From Nitrospira sp. (lineage in GTDB: Bacteria; Nitrospirota; Nitrospiria; Nitrospirales; Nitrospiraceae): 64,000 nt of DNA. Positions within the stretch are counted from its first letter, which is position 1; the number at the start of each line of letters is the position of its first letter. A program made the translations under genes and the position numbers. The notes beneath the pieces were generated by a model. The model searched no databases, was not told the origin of the DNA, and saw only the letters and a list, made by a program, of their open reading frames with translations. The stretch lies in NCBI GenBank assembly GCA_018242665.1, contig JAFEBL010000008.1, forward strand, positions 30,115 to 94,114, read 5' to 3'. This document shows positions 35,159-43,726 of the stretch, one piece after another.

Positions 35159-35554
35159 CTAAAATTGCCTGGTCATATGAGTGCGCGCCCTTGGCTGCCT
35201 GACCACTCGATAGCTCTCGGCATCACGACTCATCGCTCGACTCATGGAGTCCCAACCGAACAAGCGCATAACGACACCCATGGGAGTGATCAGCCCAAAA
35301 TACAGCACTCCGAGAATGATCCTTGTATTGATCCAGCCCATGACATGTCCAACCTTCATCCAGATTTTGAAGATCGGCCCAAGCAGGGTTGGAGCCACCA
35401 ATCCGGCTGGAATCAGCAATGCCCCTGGGAGAATGGCCCAGACACGAAGGGATTCACCGCGTCGAATCATCGGCCAAGCCCCGATGACGCATAGCACCGT
35501 GCCGACGATCAATCCGAAATTTCGCAATTCTTTTTTGCTCGCCACGTCTTCCAT
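35159..35554 (-). CDS. SxtJ family membrane protein
   Basis: A 131-residue protein with about three hydrophobic segments (FGLIVGTVLCVIGAWPMI; VWAILPGALLIPAGLVAPTLLG; INTRIILGVLYFGLITPMGVVM). The last third has a conserved RLFGWDSMSR-type segment, typical of SxtJ proteins. GGGAGG precedes the ATG by five bases. It pairs with the DUF5989 gene directly after it, an arrangement seen next to carbamoyltransferases. The family has no proven reaction; presence in an exopolysaccharide locus suggests support of an O-carbamoylation step on a glycan. Confidence 0.87.
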   Translation of the reverse strand: MEDVASKKELRNFGLIVGTVLCVIGAWPMIRRGESLRVWAILPGALLIPAGLVAPTLLGPIFKIWMKVGHVMGWINTRIILGVLYFGLITPMGVVMRLFGWDSMSRAMSRDAESYRVVRQPRARTHMTRQF

Positions 35555-35638
35555 GCTGGCCTCCCTACATACCTGTCAAAAAAAACTCTTCGCCAACAAC
35601 CTGCCCTGTGCCCAGCGATTTCCCCTCCCGTTCTTATA

Positions 35639-36778
35639 TCACCGCTTGGAGGGCTCCCACCGGAACACTCGATCCCCTCTTAAGTAGCGCATCCATGCAT
35701 CGAGGATCGAGAGATTGACTAAGACAAAAAACGACGGGAGCCGGAACACACTGCTCTTGGGCATCCAGTGAAACACCGAATAGGCGACCGCCGTGGCATA
35801 AAACAATCCTTGAGCAAGAAGCACACCTTGGTACCAAGGAAACTGCGTGGCCAATACGACATTGGACACCAGGAGACCGATCATGGCGAAGGGCACCAGC
35901 CACCGGCAGAGTTTATGACTGAACAACTGCCACGCGAACATCCCATAGCGGAACGGATTCAGCATGGGTAAGCTTCTCATGAACACGGCAATTCCTCTGA
36001 GAACGGTTCTGACCTTCCGCTGGTATTCTTTTCGCTCATCCGACAGATTGTTGTAGTACCCGATGCTATGAGAATCCGACACACCCCGAAGGCCGTTCTT
36101 CATAGAATTCAAGAGTGTGTTGAAGTCGCTTTGAAGATCATCCGCCCAGGGGCTGCACACTGTTCGACGCGCCGCAAAAAAAGACCCGCTTAGGCCCACT
36201 AGGGTATTCACTTTGGTTTCCAATCGGCGCAGGAGCATCTCATACTTGACATAGGCCCCTTCACCACTCACGTTGCCCTGCGCATCGATAAACTGATCGA
36301 CGCTGCTGACACAACCAACCGTCGAGTCATTGAAGGATTTCACAATATTGGCAATGCCCTGTGGGGGCAAAGTCGTGGCCACATCGGAAAAGACCAGCAC
36401 CTCGCCGCGTGTTTGCCCAACAGCTAACTTTTGAGCCGCCTCTTTTCCGCGGCGTTCAGCGGCACGAATAAGCCGCACGCCGGAGGATTCGTATGACCGC
36501 ACGATCTCATCAGTCCGATCGGAGGAACAGTCAGACGCCACCACGATTTCCAGACGCTCGCGCGGATACTGCTGTTGCAGGCTATTGTCTATTTTTTCCT
36601 TGATGCGGGCCTCTTCGTTATAGGCCGTAATAATCAATGACACCATAGGCTGGATATTCCCGGTCATCACAGGGCGGCTTCTTACCACAGACATCGCCAG
36701 CAGTATGAGCAGATACCCTGCGTAGGCATAAAAGATGAACCCCAGCGATCCCCAGAATATCCACTCAACAAACCACAT
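35639..36778 (-). CDS. GT2-family membrane glycosyltransferase
   Basis: A 379-residue processive-type glycosyltransferase. An N-terminal membrane helix (WGSLGFIFYAYAGYLLILLAM) precedes the GT-A catalytic domain: VSLIITAYNEEARIKEKI, IVVASDCSSDRTDEIV and EVLVFSDVATT, where DxD-like acidic residues would bind metal. The C-terminal half has about three membrane segments. This layout resembles BcsA/HasA-like and ExoU-like enzymes. GGAG lies nine bases before the ATG. It begins the section of the locus that carries the SxtJ/DUF5989 pair. Sugar specificity is not readable. Confidence 0.87.
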   Translation of the reverse strand: MWFVEWIFWGSLGFIFYAYAGYLLILLAMSVVRSRPVMTGNIQPMVSLIITAYNEEARIKEKIDNSLQQQYPRERLEIVVASDCSSDRTDEIVRSYESSGVRLIRAAERRGKEAAQKLAVGQTRGEVLVFSDVATTLPPQGIANIVKSFNDSTVGCVSSVDQFIDAQGNVSGEGAYVKYEMLLRRLETKVNTLVGLSGSFFAARRTVCSPWADDLQSDFNTLLNSMKNGLRGVSDSHSIGYYNNLSDERKEYQRKVRTVLRGIAVFMRSLPMLNPFRYGMFAWQLFSHKLCRWLVPFAMIGLLVSNVVLATQFPWYQGVLLAQGLFYATAVAYSVFHWMPKSSVFRLPSFFVLVNLSILDAWMRYLRGDRVFRWEPSKR

Positions 36779-36843
36779 TGATCACCGCTCCCGCGTCTAC
36801 GTTCCGGCAGAACCTACGCTGCGTCATTCCCAGCCAGGGTGCA

Positions 36844-38115
36844 TCAGTTGGGCTTTGGTATTTCAGATCCGTAACGAGGTGACCGGCCGGAGACCGATTG
36901 CTCGCCACTTATCTGAGCCTGCTGCATCGTTCCAATGACGGAAAAAACTCTCTGTATGTCTTGATCGCACACCATCTCGTGAGTCGGCAACGTGACCAGT
37001 CGGTCCGCAATCATGGCCGAATGAGGAACTGTCTCAGCAGAGAGCACCTCCGACAACTCGGCAATCTGCCGTATCGTTGAAGGATAGAGGGGACTGATCC
37101 CCAGGCCTTGCTCACGGGAGAGGCGGCACAGTGCCTCCTTTTCCTGCCGCGAACGCATCAGAATCGGGAAGCGGAGATAGACCGATCGACTGCCTTCGTA
37201 AGGTTGAATCGTTTGCACTCCATCATGGCTCAATACTCGCTGCAGTTCCGCAGCGTGGGCCACTCGGCTTGCTGTGGAATAAGTCAATCGTTCTTTCCAG
37301 CGGCGCAACAATCCAGCACGAACGGCATCCATACGGGCCATGAGAAAATCAGTATAGAACGTTGTCTCCCCGAGCCCAAGAAACGGCAGTCCGGCCGGAA
37401 ACCAGTAACGCGACGGATGGATCAACATCTGCGTGACCGCCACCTCCAACCAATTTTTCAACATGGCAGGAATAGATACCTCGGGAAGCCCTGCATATTC
37501 GCGATCGATCGCTTCACCGATTCGATCGTCATTCGTCAGAATGGCTCCTCCTGAGCCGCACGTGATGTTTTTCCCCCTTCCAAAGCTCAGAAAGGCGACA
37601 TCTCCGATGGATCCTAATGGCTGCTCGTCAACACGACCTCCGAACGCCTGAGCCACATCCTCCACCACGAACACCCCGCGCGGGCGACAGAGCTCTGCGA
37701 CTTTCTTCACATCAACACCAACCCCCAGCAAGTGAGTCGCCAGAACGCATAGTGTCCCAGAATCGGCGACTCGTGAGAGATGGGGAAGCTCCAGGTTGAG
37801 CGTCAAGGGATCCACATCACAGAGCCGAACCGATAGTCCCGCTCGAACAACAGCCGATGGCACTGAGAAACAGGTGTAGCCAGGCATCACGACTGTCCGT
37901 CGTGCCGACAGACCATGCAGCGCGCGAAGGATGACCGTCAGCGCGGTCTTTCCGGAGGAGACCAGCCAGACATGTCGAACCCCGAAATACCGGCGAAAGT
38001 CAGCCTTCAGATCGTTACGTGTGGCATCCGGACGGGCGAGGCCCGCGAGGCCCTGGATGAGGTCACGCCATTCTATCGGCGCGGCCGTGGGGGATAGTGT
38101 ACGTTGCGCCTTCAT
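36844..38115 (-). CDS. DegT/DnrJ/EryC1/StrS aminotransferase
   Basis: A 423-residue PLP-dependent aminotransferase that would aminate a keto sugar. Hallmarks: HVWLVSSGKTALTVILRAL near the start, VVMPGYTCFSVPSAVV, VFVVEDVAQAFGG and VAFLSFGRGKNITCGSGGAIL, where the Lys forms the internal aldimine. It begins at the ATG at 38115, which overlaps the stop of the FemAB-like gene by four bases (ATGA), so the two are co-translated. It pairs naturally with that gene, since an amino sugar is a good acceptor for acyl or aminoacyl transfer. No obvious 4,6-dehydratase supplying its keto-sugar substrate is in the window. Confidence 0.9.
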   Translation of the reverse strand: MKAQRTLSPTAAPIEWRDLIQGLAGLARPDATRNDLKADFRRYFGVRHVWLVSSGKTALTVILRALHGLSARRTVVMPGYTCFSVPSAVVRAGLSVRLCDVDPLTLNLELPHLSRVADSGTLCVLATHLLGVGVDVKKVAELCRPRGVFVVEDVAQAFGGRVDEQPLGSIGDVAFLSFGRGKNITCGSGGAILTNDDRIGEAIDREYAGLPEVSIPAMLKNWLEVAVTQMLIHPSRYWFPAGLPFLGLGETTFYTDFLMARMDAVRAGLLRRWKERLTYSTASRVAHAAELQRVLSHDGVQTIQPYEGSRSVYLRFPILMRSRQEKEALCRLSREQGLGISPLYPSTIRQIAELSEVLSAETVPHSAMIADRLVTLPTHEMVCDQDIQRVFSVIGTMQQAQISGEQSVSGRSPRYGSEIPKPN

Positions 38116-39158
38116 GGAAGGTATTTCACAATGTGCGGACCGAGAAGATTGGCAATAGACACAGGCAGCTGCTGCCACAGCCGGATGGCCAACGCATACT
38201 TTGGATTTTGAGGATTGAGTTGCGGCACTTCCCCTCCATCCTTCATCCAATAGTACCAATGGAGTTGATGGGGTTGAGCGCCCCACTGGGCCTTGAACCT
38301 GTACGTTCCGCTGTCTGGGCTTGAGCGCCCGAAATCAAACACGTGGAAACCTTGCTGACAGGCATATTCCAATGCCGTCCCGTAGAGCAGCATATTCGGA
38401 GACAGTTTGTTGAAACGCTTGTCCGATGCCGCCCAGGGAATCTCCAAGGAGGAGCGGAATCCATACAGCAACCCAGCAGCCACCGGCGTGTCCTGATGCG
38501 ACACGACACAGAGATGCGCATCCTTCGGAAAGACCTCAAGGATCGTCCTGAAAAAACTTTTTGCGTACACCGGTGTTCCCAGGTCACGCATGCAACGCGA
38601 AAATACGGCATAGAACTCGTCGAGACACTCCGCCCCACCAACCCGAGCCGTCATCCCTTCCTTTTGTGCGCGCCGCACCTGGCTGCGCAACTTCGAGGGA
38701 AAGTTTTTCAGAAGTTCCTCGTAGGAGGGAGGCAGGACCAGACGCATCGAAACTTTTCGGTGTGTCGAAACCCAGGAGGTTGCCATAGATACTTCGTGAC
38801 GAAGCTCGATATGCTGCGCGTCCAATCCTTTTGCCTGTTTCACTGCCTCGGCTTCCAACAGTCGGAGCGCGTCGGGAGATTCCGCGATCATGCCCCCGTA
38901 GTTTACAAAGGGAAGAGATACAAGAAAGCGGCCAAACCCACGGCTCGCGAGAAGCACAAGTGGCACTATGCCACACAATGTTCCATCTTCTCTCCGTACG
39001 GACAGATATCGAGTGGAATGACCAAAGGCTTCTTCGATCACGCGCCGCCAGCCGATGAGATGATATCCCGAAGACAACGACGACTTCAGAACATACTGAT
39101 CCCATGCCGACACCTCGGCATCGGTTCGCCCAAGAGTCGAGGCAATGAGCCCACTCAT
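38112..39158 (-). CDS. FemAB/GNAT-fold protein (PEP-CTERM-associated type)
   Basis: A 348-residue protein with two GNAT-like halves. Motifs include YVLKSSLSSGYHLIGWRRV near the N-terminus, a central FPSKLRSQVRRAQKEGM, and AAGLLYGFRSSLEIPWAASDKRF with the FemAB pattern, then YRFKAQWGAQPHQLHWYY. This resembles TIGR03019, FemAB-related proteins of PEP-CTERM/exosortase loci. Peptidoglycan FemAB enzymes add amino acids from aminoacyl-tRNA, but this subfamily has no established activity. Overlap with the aminotransferase gene (ATGA) and no exosortase in view suggest a role in modifying an amino sugar of the polymer. Confidence 0.86.
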   Translation of the reverse strand: MSGLIASTLGRTDAEVSAWDQYVLKSSLSSGYHLIGWRRVIEEAFGHSTRYLSVRREDGTLCGIVPLVLLASRGFGRFLVSLPFVNYGGMIAESPDALRLLEAEAVKQAKGLDAQHIELRHEVSMATSWVSTHRKVSMRLVLPPSYEELLKNFPSKLRSQVRRAQKEGMTARVGGAECLDEFYAVFSRCMRDLGTPVYAKSFFRTILEVFPKDAHLCVVSHQDTPVAAGLLYGFRSSLEIPWAASDKRFNKLSPNMLLYGTALEYACQQGFHVFDFGRSSPDSGTYRFKAQWGAQPHQLHWYYWMKDGGEVPQLNPQNPKYALAIRLWQQLPVSIANLLGPHIVKYLP

Positions 39159-39177
39159 GCCAACATCTCTACAATTA

Positions 39178-40539
39178 TCATGTCGTACCGAGAGCGGCGT
39201 TGAGCACGGCCGCCAATTCCCCCGTCAACGACCGATACTCAAACCGGCTCACCCGTGCCGGATCGGGTGAAACCAATTTCTGCTTCCCCACGGCTAAGTC
39301 ACCCAAAAGAAGCTTAATTCGCTCAAGCTGATTCGGACTGCTTATTCCCAACGCATGGCGATCCACAAGATTGGCGGTTGCCCCTTCCCCCCCGATCAGC
39401 AATAGAGGCCGACCTGTCGCGACATATTCATAAATTTTTGCGGGTATCTGCAGGGGAGAATCCGGTTGAAGGACCAGTAATACGCTCGATCGCTGCATCT
39501 CCCGAAGACATGCGCTGTGGGAAACCGGGGGCTCCCGTCGAAGCAGGCCTTGCTTCTCCAGCAATACCGCGTAGCGCTCACACTCTTGGTCAGTGGTATC
39601 CCATCCACCAACAAATCGGAGCCGAATCGTGTCTGCCTTCAGTCGGCCCTCCTGAAACAATTCCCACATGGCATGCAGCAGCACGCGTGGCGTTCGTTTT
39701 CCATAAACGGTCCCGAAATGGCACAACTCGTACCCTGCAGTTCCCTCCTTGGCTGACGGATCGGAACATACCTCATCCGAGCTTAGGACAGCTCGATCGA
39801 ATCCATTGGGGATCCACGTGCAACGATTTCGAAGTGCACCATACTCTTCGATAAGCCGCGCACGAAGCTCTTCTGTATTGGCGACCACATGAACGGCTGC
39901 ACCACACACCTTACCTTCCAGCGATCGCGACCTCTCGGTTAAAAACTTCGAACTGAAGGAGTAATAGGGATTGCAGTTCCAGGGATCCCGATAGTCCAGC
40001 ACCAAAGGGCGATGGAAGTATTTGGCGAGTGCGTGGCCAATCAGAAAATTCGTCCAAGGGCCGCCGGTCGCAAACACCACGTCTGGAATCTCTGAAGGGC
40101 CGACAGCCTGCAAATGTTTCACCGCTGAGGCATACCACCCACACTGTCGATCCGGGAATGCGAACGCCCAATCGAGGAAACACTCTTTCATGGAGCCGTG
40201 AGGTGCGGACGAAGTGGAAGAAGGCGACGCGACTTGATTCTGCTTGCCCGTATCCGATGAGACTGGTTTCGTCCACAGGCTCCGCAACCATTCACGATAC
40301 TGTAATAGTTGCTGGAGTCGATCCGTATAGGGGATGCGAGTGACTTTCACACTTGGAGGGACACGCTCCCCGAGCTTTTGATCAACGTGGTGGTGGGGAT
40401 AGACGCATACAGGTGTTGTCGTTAAGACATGAGGCTGCCAGCCATATTCCGGTAAATTTCGGCAAAATCCAAGAGGACGCATGGCCCCGCTCGCCGCGAC
40501 CGGCGGGAAGTAGTAGGCGACGACGAGCACTCGCTTCAC
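39178..40539 (-). CDS. GT4-like glycosyltransferase
   Basis: A 453-residue GT-B fold enzyme. The acceptor half begins MKRVLVVAYYFPPVAASGAMR, with the Gly-rich loop of the family; a donor-binding half contains CTWIPNGFDRAVLSSDE and a VLQPDSPLQIPAKIYEYVATGRPLLL segment where the EX7E motif is modified. Such WbuB-like proteins are common in O-antigen and exopolysaccharide loci. It starts with GTG at 40539; AAGGG lies about seven bases upstream. About 195 bases separate it from the asparagine-synthase-like gene, with no recognised gene. Confidence 0.85.
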   Translation of the reverse strand: MKRVLVVAYYFPPVAASGAMRPLGFCRNLPEYGWQPHVLTTTPVCVYPHHHVDQKLGERVPPSVKVTRIPYTDRLQQLLQYREWLRSLWTKPVSSDTGKQNQVASPSSTSSAPHGSMKECFLDWAFAFPDRQCGWYASAVKHLQAVGPSEIPDVVFATGGPWTNFLIGHALAKYFHRPLVLDYRDPWNCNPYYSFSSKFLTERSRSLEGKVCGAAVHVVANTEELRARLIEEYGALRNRCTWIPNGFDRAVLSSDEVCSDPSAKEGTAGYELCHFGTVYGKRTPRVLLHAMWELFQEGRLKADTIRLRFVGGWDTTDQECERYAVLLEKQGLLRREPPVSHSACLREMQRSSVLLVLQPDSPLQIPAKIYEYVATGRPLLLIGGEGATANLVDRHALGISSPNQLERIKLLLGDLAVGKQKLVSPDPARVSRFEYRSLTGELAAVLNAALGTT

Positions 40540-40735
40540 AGATACACCCTTCTTCCCATGTGAGTCCAGTAGGCTTTTAGTCCGCAGGACACGTTCCCGT
40601 GTATGAGATCACGCTCACGGCAAATCCACTTCAAGAATATGGCTGCCGGAGTAGGCCTGATGGAATTCGTATCATCCACCTGAGCGATATTACTCGGCTC
40701 TGCGCTAGGGCTGCCGTACTGACATGGCTCAGACG

Positions 40736-42631
40736 TTAGGCTGCAGGAACGGGCGCGTATCGAAGAATATCAGACAATAATTCAAATTCGGCGACATGAA
40801 AGAGTCGGTTGGCAAAATCCGCCTCACCTTTCCGATGTCGATCCAAATCCGCCAAAATAGTCTTAGCGTTGTAGATGCCTCGCTCTCGGACTGCCTGACT
40901 GCCTAAGACATCACGAAGCGGCTCATGCAAATCATGCGCAAACCACTTCCTGCTCGCAGTCGGAAATCCCATTTTATCGACACGCCCACGGACAGATTCT
41001 GGGATGCGGCCCCTCATGCCCTCTCGAAGCACATATTTATTCCACGGCCCACGAACTTTCCATTCATCGGGTAACCCGCAGATTAACGACACCAACCGAT
41101 AGTCGAGAAATGGCAGCCGCGCTTCGACGGAATGTGCCATGGAATTGCGGTCTTCAATTCTGAGATACAGTGGAAGAGGGGCGGAAATTACCGACTGTTT
41201 TAGCGCATGGGATAGGGTCGCCACTGGCGGTGAACCAGTTTCATTTGTCACGTGAGAAAGCAGCTCTTGAGAGAACCAGGAATTTCGCCGGAGCGCTGCC
41301 TGTCGACGTGCCAGCGCCCAATCACGGTAAACACGAACTTTCTGCAACTCCCATGAGAAACACCGAGCCGCCGCACCGGCAAATCGTTGCCGTGCACTCC
41401 CACCATGAGCCTGAGTATATTCAACAATCGCACGCCATGCCTCTCCCAGTCGCCCCTGTCGAATGAGCGACACCCAATAATCCTGAAAATAGCTAGAATA
41501 GCCGGCTATCGTCTCATCCGCCCCCTGGCCATTCAGCACCACACGAATGCCGTGAGATGCCGCCAATCGCATCAGTTGATAGCCCACGACGGCCGTCATC
41601 GTATGAACCGGCTCATCCTGGAACCAGAGCAATTTCCGCAGATCGCTCCATAGTTCTGAAGGACTTGTCTCGAGTTGTCGGAGCTGAGCATGAGTCTGAG
41701 CGAGTGTGTCAGCGATATACTTCGACTCATCGAACTCTTTGGCCATGTAGCAGAACGCTTGGAGCGCCTCGGTTGGCGCCAAAGCGCGCTCGCCCTGCTG
41801 ACGGGCGGCCGCACAGATGATGGCGGTAGAATCCAGTCCGCCAGACAAACACACACCAACCGGCACATCACTTCTCATCCGAATACGTACCGAATCCTCA
41901 AACAGATCCGCAAACCTCTCCGCAGGATGTTCGACGAGGCTTGGGGGAAGATTGTCGAGAGACCAAAATGACCACTGCTGCCACGCACCATCCAATCCCA
42001 CTTCGAACCCGCTGCCCGGAGGAATCTGTTCGATCCCTTCGTAGAATGTTTCCCTTTGACTGTCGAGTCGCCCTTCGACCAGGAAGCTGGTGGCAATTTT
42101 CCAGTTGATCTCGGCCTTCATATAGCCGGAAGCGCGCAACGCCTTAATCTCCGACGCAAACTGCACCACTCCACCCTCGCGACTGACGTAGAGCGGCTTC
42201 ACGCCGAATCGATCGCGCGAACCGAACAGACACCGCCGTCGGCGATCAAAAATGACAAACGCCCACATCCCATTCAGCTTAGACAGACACTCCCTGCCCC
42301 ACTCACGATATGCCGCAAGCAATACTTCGCTATCACCACTTGACCGGAACTCATACCCCAGGCCCCGCAGTTCCGATCGCAGTTCCACGTAGTTAAAAAT
42401 CTCCCCGTTGAAGACAAGCACATACTGCTGGTCTGCCGAAACCATTGGCTGATGGCCGGCCTCGGACAGATCCAAAATCGACAGTCGACGAAACCCCATT
42501 CCAACAGAGCCATCCACATAGATGCCGCTGTCGTCCGGGCCTCGGTGAAACAAGCTCTCTGCCATCCGCTCGACAGCCGATCGCTCAATCATCCGTCCGT
42601 CCACCCCTATGGCAACCGCAATGCCGCACAT
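40736..42631 (-). CDS. asnB: Asparagine synthase-like glutamine amidotransferase (AsnB/WbpS type)
   Basis: A 631-residue two-domain enzyme. The N-terminal Ntn glutaminase has Cys2 (MCGIAVAIG) exposed after Met removal, followed by the typical SVGMGFRRLSILDLSEAGHQPM. The synthase domain has the PP-loop VCLSGGLDSTAIICAA. In polysaccharide loci, AsnB paralogues can amidate uronic acids rather than aspartate (for example WbpS-type); the HexNAcA-type dehydrogenase elsewhere in the locus gives a possible acceptor. Length is usual for the AsnB family. AAGGAG is 13 bases upstream of the ATG. It follows the UXS-like gene closely. Confidence 0.92.
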   Translation of the reverse strand: MCGIAVAIGVDGRMIERSAVERMAESLFHRGPDDSGIYVDGSVGMGFRRLSILDLSEAGHQPMVSADQQYVLVFNGEIFNYVELRSELRGLGYEFRSSGDSEVLLAAYREWGRECLSKLNGMWAFVIFDRRRRCLFGSRDRFGVKPLYVSREGGVVQFASEIKALRASGYMKAEINWKIATSFLVEGRLDSQRETFYEGIEQIPPGSGFEVGLDGAWQQWSFWSLDNLPPSLVEHPAERFADLFEDSVRIRMRSDVPVGVCLSGGLDSTAIICAAARQQGERALAPTEALQAFCYMAKEFDESKYIADTLAQTHAQLRQLETSPSELWSDLRKLLWFQDEPVHTMTAVVGYQLMRLAASHGIRVVLNGQGADETIAGYSSYFQDYWVSLIRQGRLGEAWRAIVEYTQAHGGSARQRFAGAAARCFSWELQKVRVYRDWALARRQAALRRNSWFSQELLSHVTNETGSPPVATLSHALKQSVISAPLPLYLRIEDRNSMAHSVEARLPFLDYRLVSLICGLPDEWKVRGPWNKYVLREGMRGRIPESVRGRVDKMGFPTASRKWFAHDLHEPLRDVLGSQAVRERGIYNAKTILADLDRHRKGEADFANRLFHVAEFELLSDILRYAPVPAA

Positions 42632-42681
42632 GGAAGCTATCTGTCTCCTTATCGCAGTCCCCTACCGGTACGACAACCACC

Positions 42682-43692
42682 CTACTTCACAACAACCTGG
42701 CGAAAATACTCGGTAGCTTTCCTGATCCCATCCTCCAGCTCCACTTTGGGCTCCCAGCCCAGAAGGGCTTTGGCTCTCGTAATATCTGGGCGCCGCACCT
42801 TGGGATCATCCGCAGGCAACGGTCGCTCTTCAATGACACTCTTGGAACCGGTCAGCTTGAGGATGATCTCCGCAATCCCACGTACTGTCAGTTCTCGGGG
42901 ATTGCCGATATTCACCGGATCGTGAATGCTGTCCAAGATCGCATCCGGCTTTTGGGTGAGAAACTTCGTCCGATCGGTGCGTTCGGCGACGGACTTATCA
43001 GACTTTGCCAGCAATAACGCCACGATACCACGAACCAAATCATCGACATAGCAAAAGCTGCGTGTCTGAGACCCATCGCCGAACACCGTCAACGGCTTCC
43101 CTTGCAAAGCCTGGACAATGAAATTTGACACGACTCGCCCATCTTTCGGCCTCATTCGTGGCCCATAGGTATTGAAGATACGAACGATTCTCGTGTCGAC
43201 TCCATGATACCGATGATAGGCCATGGTCATGGCTTCCGCGAAACGCTTCGCCTCGTCGTACACACCTCGCGCTCCGATCGGATTGACATTTCCCCAATAC
43301 GTTTCGGGCTGCGGATTGAGCAGCGGGTCGCCGTACACCTCTGAGGTGCTCGCTAACAGGAAACGTGCCCCCTTTGCCTTCGCCAGGCCTAATGCTTTGT
43401 GCGTCCCCAGGGCCCCCACCTTCAACGTCGCGATTGGCATCTCAAGATAGTCTTGCGGGCTGGCAGGCGAGGCAAAGTGCATCACCGCATCGAGTTGCCC
43501 ATCGACATGCAAATAGTCGCACACATTGTATTTCACAAAGCTAAATTTTGGATTACCGATCAGGTGAGCAATGTTTTCGGCTCGCCCGGTGATCAGATTA
43601 TCCAAGGCAATCACTTCATGTCCTTGTCCGATCAGGAGATCGGACAAATGGCTACCGAGAAATCCTGCTCCGCCCGTAATCAGAATTCGCAT
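42682..43692 (-). CDS. UDP-xylose synthase-like SDR (UDP-glucuronate decarboxylase family)
   Basis: A 336-residue extended SDR. The NAD-binding motif is [11 protein letters not shown]; the catalytic segment [19 protein letters not shown] followed by [15 protein letters not shown] is the UXS signature (Tyr and Lys intact, with the YDE-K pattern). Near residue 230 it carries a charged insertion of about 20 residues ([20 protein letters not shown]) not usual in the family. UXS decarboxylates UDP-glucuronic acid to UDP-xylose; whether it accepts UDP-HexNAcA cannot be read. AAGGAGG lies seven bases before the ATG. It immediately follows the carbamoyltransferase gene (34-base gap). Confidence 0.88.
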   Translation of the reverse strand: MRILITGGAGFLGSHLSDLLIGQGHEVIALDNLITGRAENIAHLIGNPKFSFVKYNVCDYLHVDGQLDAVMHFASPASPQDYLEMPIATLKVGALGTHKALGLAKAKGARFLLASTSEVYGDPLLNPQPETYWGNVNPIGARGVYDEAKRFAEAMTMAYHRYHGVDTRIVRIFNTYGPRMRPKDGRVVSNFIVQALQGKPLTVFGDGSQTRSFCYVDDLVRGIVALLLAKSDKSVAERTDRTKFLTQKPDAILDSIHDPVNIGNPRELTVRGIAEIILKLTGSKSVIEERPLPADDPKVRRPDITRAKALLGWEPKVELEDGIRKATEYFRQVVVK

Positions 43693-43726
43693 GAATCATT
43701 TCCTCCTTAGTCGTCACCTGTGAGCA

